NCBI GenBank assembly: GCA_963457665.1
Contig: OY735215.1
Location: forward strand, 41,084,825-41,148,824
Origin: Thysanoteuthis rhombus
Lineage: Eukaryota; Mollusca; Cephalopoda; Oegopsida; Thysanoteuthidae
Length of the DNA stretch: 64,000 nt
Direction: 5' to 3'
Shown here in pieces: positions 60,062 to 64,000 of this stretch (the first letter of the stretch is position 1; every line of letters begins with the position of its first letter). Made by a program: the position numbers and the translations under genes. A model generated the notes under the pieces. It did not search any database and was not told the origin of the DNA. It saw only the letters and a list, made by a program, of their open reading frames with translations.

Positions 60062-60365
60062 ACATGTTTGGTGAGTCACTGAATGGAAAATGCCACGTGA
60101 ACTAAAACTTTTAGAAGTATGCTGTGTTGAAGGTGATCAATTAAAAAACTGGAAGAAGGAGTGATCAATGAATAAGTCTCTTCTGCACCTTTCGTTGGAT
60201 CACTAGAAGTTCTGAATTTTCAAAAAACAAGCATTAATACTGCAGGACAAACTTATTTGATGAGGTTTCTGAATATACAAAAAAGTAAATGTTTCAATTT
60301 TCAGTCCTCTAGCTCCATTGGTGCAGCCTGTATTAGTTACACATTCATACATACATAACTAGTTA
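60062..60365 (+). repeat. Rep-A copy with internal deletion
   Basis: GGTGAGTCACTGAATGG, TGATCAATGAATAAGTCTC, CAGTCCTCTAGCTCCATTGG and CATACATACATAACTAG are present; the middle is missing. Confidence 0.65.
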
Positions 60366-60371
60366 ATTACC

Positions 60372-60560
60372 CTCAGCATCAGCCTTCAAGTGTCTGTTTT
60401 GGACAAAGACCTTCCCCACGATTCGCCAGACCTCTCTATCGTGGGCATCGCTGGGCCAGTCTTTTCTGAATTTGTCTAGCTTGTCATACCATTTTACTTT
60501 CTGTCAGCCACAATTTTGCAAATGATCCCTGGGGATCCATCGTTGAGAGTCGTAATGTCC
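60372..60560 (-). mobile_element. RTE-type LINE 3' end, short
   Basis: GATTCGCCAGACCTCTCTAT and GGGGATCCATCGTTGAGAG match the family; it is truncated after about 190 bp. It abuts a Rep-A copy on its left. Confidence 0.65.
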
Positions 60561-60984
60561 AGCAGTTAAACTTCATGCTGACTTTATTTACAGTTTTGGT
60601 TGTCCATTTTGATAAGAACTAGATACGAGAAAAACCACGTAAATAGACATAGATAATGGTGTGACTGGAAAGATATTAAATTGCCAACTACTTGGCTTTG
60701 ATAGTAAATGACTTGTCATCAATTGAGATATTTGCCAAGCTCAAGTGGGATCTACAGTACCTAGGTATACTTACAAAGTAAAGACAAGAAGGTAAGTATA
60801 AATATAGATAAATAAATTATTCAATGAAGACCAGAAATACACAGATGTAAGATTTCCTATTAAAGTTTACAAGAGTAGATGTAGAACTGTCATGGTCAAC
60901 TCAGTAAAGAAACATACTTTTAATCACACATCAAATAAGATTTTTCATAAAAATTGTATCTAATGCTAGCAAATGGTGTTTCTC

Positions 60985-61550
60985 TCTGGCTCTGATAAAG
61001 TAGATTGTTTTCTTCCTGGGATGATATTTACTTGTCCTAACGGCTGCAGGGACCACTTCTACAATTGCCTTCAGCACTTGGTCATGGCGTCAGTGGTACT
61101 GTCTGTCACTCAAAGCCTTGGGGCAGTCATCAAAGTAGAGATTTGCTGGGCACGGCACCAGAAATCCGACTGGGTGATCTCACGGCTGCAACATGTTCTA
61201 CCACCTTGTCCAGGAAAGTAGCTCAGGCCTGGACGCCCTGTTGTCAACGTTACCACAAACTCAATTGAGCTGCAGAACATACCTGGATCCATTCAACACA
61301 GCACAGCTTAAGCTCCTCAGCAGGCCAAGTTACCTTTGGAGACAGTTGAGGAACTTTATACAAGAGCAGGGGCCACAAAATGCTGGCAAACCCAATTGGT
61401 CACCTTTGGTGAGCCAGACCACAAGTTCACTGCTTGTTTCCTGGATGGCAGCTGTGTCCTTCATGCTGCTAAGGGTTTCTCAAAGGTCGTCCATATAAGC
61501 TCTGATATTGGCTGCTATACATTAGTCTTCGTCAGGGGTCCTTGACACTC
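60985..61550 (-). pseudogene. Non-LTR retroelement fragment, post-RT region
   Basis: The minus strand spells Pro-Lys-Ala-Leu-Ser-Asp-Arg-Gln-Tyr-His, a stop, and Arg-His-Asp-Gln-Val-Leu-Lys-Ala-Ile-Val-Glu-Val-Val. In a common class of animal non-LTR reverse transcriptases the C-terminal part carries a Cys-His cluster, then Cys-(P)-Lys-Ala-Leu...Tyr-x-Trp-Arg-His-Asp-Gln-Val-Leu. Here the Trp is a stop codon. Several frames are needed to read upstream to 61550. The base composition is clearly more GC-rich than its surroundings, which supports a coding origin. It is a different type from the RTE copies in this window. Confidence 0.5.
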
Positions 61551-61834
61551 TGCTGACTTGACCACCATGTCTATGTGGTAAATTGTCGTGTCTCTTAAAA
61601 GACAACTCAAATAGAGTATGAAGCCAGTGACGAAGTTCCGGTTTCTGTTGCATGCATCAGCTCAGTGATCCTTACAATTCCCATACAAGTTTTTACCCCC
61701 CTACCCGACTTGGCAGGATGCAAGTCTACCAATTGGATACCTTCACCTTAATCACACAGCTTAAAGTGTACACAATTAGTTGCAGAGTGCACAGGTAAAT
61801 TTGTCCAAATGAAGACTTTTCCACACTTTTCACT

Positions 61835-61910
61835 TGTACCGGGAATTGAACCCACTTCTGCGTGTGAGGCAGAAGTGCTAACAATTACACTATCCATCGC
61901 ATGGGCAAAA
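61835..61910 (-). repeat. tRNA-Val(CAC)-like SINE head
   Basis: The minus strand shows an A-box-like TAGTGTAATTG, an anticodon arm with a 7-bp CTTCTGC/GCAGAAG stem and loop CTCACAC (anticodon CAC), and a perfect B-box-like GGTTCAATTCC. The acceptor ends do not pair and the T stem is imperfect, so it is a tRNA-derived SINE or tRNA pseudogene and not a working tRNA. Downstream sequence to about 61690 (minus) could be the SINE body. Confidence 0.65.
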
Positions 61911-64000
61911 AGGGTGATTAAGATGGTGCAGCCAGTAATGATTTCCCAATGCCATTCAAGTATTGTAGACCCAGAGGCAACTCTCATCTGGAAAAAGAGT
62001 TACTATCTGTACAAAAAAACATTGTGTTTCTATGTCACAGCCAAAAATATCTAGTGATCACTCAATGGCTCATATTCCTGTTATGAATTGAGTGTCCAAT
62101 TTCAACTTGGTAAACAATCAGCAGGCGAATTCTTATAATACAACTTTAACCTTGACACAAGGAATAATTGTCTCTTCTTGTTAGCATTTTTTTTCGTGTA
62201 AGCTCAGATTAAAAGCCATTCTTATTTTCCAAAATTTTCCTTTACGGTTTTGATTTCCTTTGGACCCTAACAGCTATACAGATCAAGTTGCAGCAAACAT
62301 AATTTCCTTTCATGATGATAGACAAACAAGATGGTCTTTGTTTGAGCTCTGACAATCATGCGAATAAGGCCGCGGATTATAAATCATAGAAGCAGATACT
62401 CACTGATCACTCATAGTCTTCAGTGAACAAGACGAGGACAACTTCAATCGATTTTCCTTTTCTTACACATTAATAAACATTATTCTTCATTGTTTTTTAA
62501 ATCCGAGGTTTCTTTCATCCGATTTTGTAGCAATGAGCATCACCAATCCAACACATACTGAAGCCTCACATTTTTTCAGATAAGTTTGCTGATAAAGAGT
62601 AAATAGCCAATAGGTATTATGGAATTTTCAAGCACAGAAATGACCACAAGGCAAAAAGGAGCTAGCCTTGATTTGAAATTCAAGCTTTTTAAAAAAGATT
62701 TTTGAGTTGAATATGTAATATGGAGTGTCATTACTTAGTACCAATATCTTCTAAATAAACTTTATGTATAGATACCACAAGACCATAGACAAGAATGAAG
62801 AATATAAATTTACACAGAGACTCACAACACAATCACTATAAAAAAATAAATTCTTACAGTAATCTGATTGGTAGACAATTAATCTTTATAGCTGCAGAAC
62901 ACAGCAAGTTTTATAGCGCAATAATTTTGTAGCTATTTCATTACCTCTTCTTCATAATCTCCTTGGCTACTAAAAATGTCTTCCCATAAAAAATGTAATC
63001 GGAAGCAAGAAAGAAATCACTCGGATATTAGACGCAACAATAAACCAGAAGTGATTGAATTTTCTATGAATAACAATGTTTCTTTCATTTATATATTGAT
63101 TGAGCAAATTCAAGCAAAAAAAAAAGTTTCTGGATTATAACTAGAGAACGTAGTGCCCTTAATGTAACTGAGTATAAGCTGGAAAAAAATCACAATGAAT
63201 TAGAAGACCTTGAACACAGCGGTTTTGAATAGTACAGAAAATTTGGGAATGCATTAACCACACTAATCAAAGTAGACCTCTAATACAATAAAAAGATAGA
63301 CAAGTTATTCTTGCTTTCATTTTTAACCAAATTGAGTACCCAGAATCACTACCAGAAAACATTTTAAGTGAGTGGTCGTCTCGTATCAAATTGTCAATGT
63401 TTAAAACCATTTCCAACTTTTCTGGAGTTTGTAAAGTGGTCATCAATTCTATAAGATGTTGTTTTTCTGCTTCATAGTTTCATGTTGATTATACTATTTG
63501 GTTTACATGATCTCTTCTTCATACAGTCATTTGAAGAAAACTAAATACTTCCTAGTATAATCTGTGCAATAAGAAAAGAGTTCTAGAGATGAAATGCCTG
63601 AGCTTAAAGCAATTTAAAACTGATATTAAACGCAGTTTTAACTTATGTTTTGTCATCCTCTAGATTCAGGTTTAGGCCTATGAATAATGAAACTTTCAGC
63701 CGGCAAAATGTGAAGTAATTTTTCATTTTGATTGTTTAGGGGGGAAAAAGAAAAACAGTGTTGGTCATTCATATCAGTAAAGGAATTGAACTGTTGCTTG
63801 GGTAAACTATATTACAAAAAATACAACACTTATAAATGTTGCTTTTATTATAAGAATAGTTATTATTAATTAGCAAAATACATTCTGATTTTAAAACATC
63901 TTAATAACCTTATCACTCTTTAAAGTTGAATATCTTCAACTCTATATGCAAATATTGTAATAGACTACAACAACTTTGCTTAACAGGTCCATTAATAATC

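Larger units (their letters stand above)
35739..64000 (-). other. Upstream of the first recognised exon, repeat-rich
   Basis: The SNX14-like gene must continue here or beyond, because the membrane anchors, PXA, RGS and PX domains are missing from the recognised exons. I looked for a PX-domain exon and found none, so this is probably another large intron. Beyond the repeats listed separately, I see nothing recognisable in 36100-37120, 37670-39180, 45400-46050, 49870-50730, 56560-57470, 59140-60060 and 62000-64000. Confidence 0.4.

Noticed and set aside
61835-61910. Functional tRNA-Val gene
   Set aside because: The acceptor stem does not pair and the T stem is imperfect, so only a SINE head or pseudogene is supported.
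62398-62450. Possible minus-strand exon with donor GATCA|GTGAGT
   Set aside because: The acceptor lacks a pyrimidine tract, and the 18 encoded residues match nothing I know.

Overview
The window is animal (metazoan) nuclear DNA. It is strongly AT-rich and has no bacterial-style gene packing. Its only convincing protein-coding gene is split into short exons with canonical GT/AG borders and is buried in transposable-element debris and long (TA)n microsatellites. The mix of very long introns, RTE-type LINE 3' ends, tRNA-derived SINE remnants and abundant (TA)n suggests a large lophotrochozoan genome, possibly a cephalopod mollusc. That placement is an inference and rests on no diagnostic sequence. 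The gene lies on the minus strand. Five consecutive exons (35668-35738, 7967-8018, 6583-6703, 6148-6312, 64-94) join with matching codon phases (0/2, 2/0, 0/1, 1/1, 1/2). They encode about 146 residues that read collinearly with the region of sorting nexin 14 (SNX14) running from just after the PX domain into the C-terminal nexin domain. The gene is open at both ends: earlier exons (membrane anchors, PXA, RGS, PX) must lie above 35.7 kb or beyond the window, and the last exons lie left of position 1. The intron between the first two visible exons is 27.6 kb. Layout by region: 0-8 kb holds four exons, copies of two unclassified repeats and a (TA)-centred palindrome. 8-25 kb is a graveyard of RTE LINE 3' ends, the main unclassified repeat (Rep-A) and (TA)n arrays. 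25.5-33.0 kb is unusual, with four separate fold-back structures in 7.5 kb (25.56-25.90, 26.94-28.39, 29.90-30.27 and 32.75-32.97 kb). The largest encloses a piggyBac-like relic with TTAA borders, and a decayed Tc1 transposase sits between two of them. 33-64 kb holds more RTE (including a 1.2 kb piece with reverse-transcriptase motifs), Rep-A copies (three in a row at 47.1-49.2 kb), a local tandem duplication, other repeat pairs, a second type of non-LTR retroelement fragment at 61 kb and a tRNA-Val-like SINE head. No CRISPR, rRNA or intact tRNA gene was seen. Because all four fold-back structures lie in an SNX14 intron, they should be transcribed in the pre-mRNA as long double-stranded RNA. 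That is the most testable biological idea in the window.
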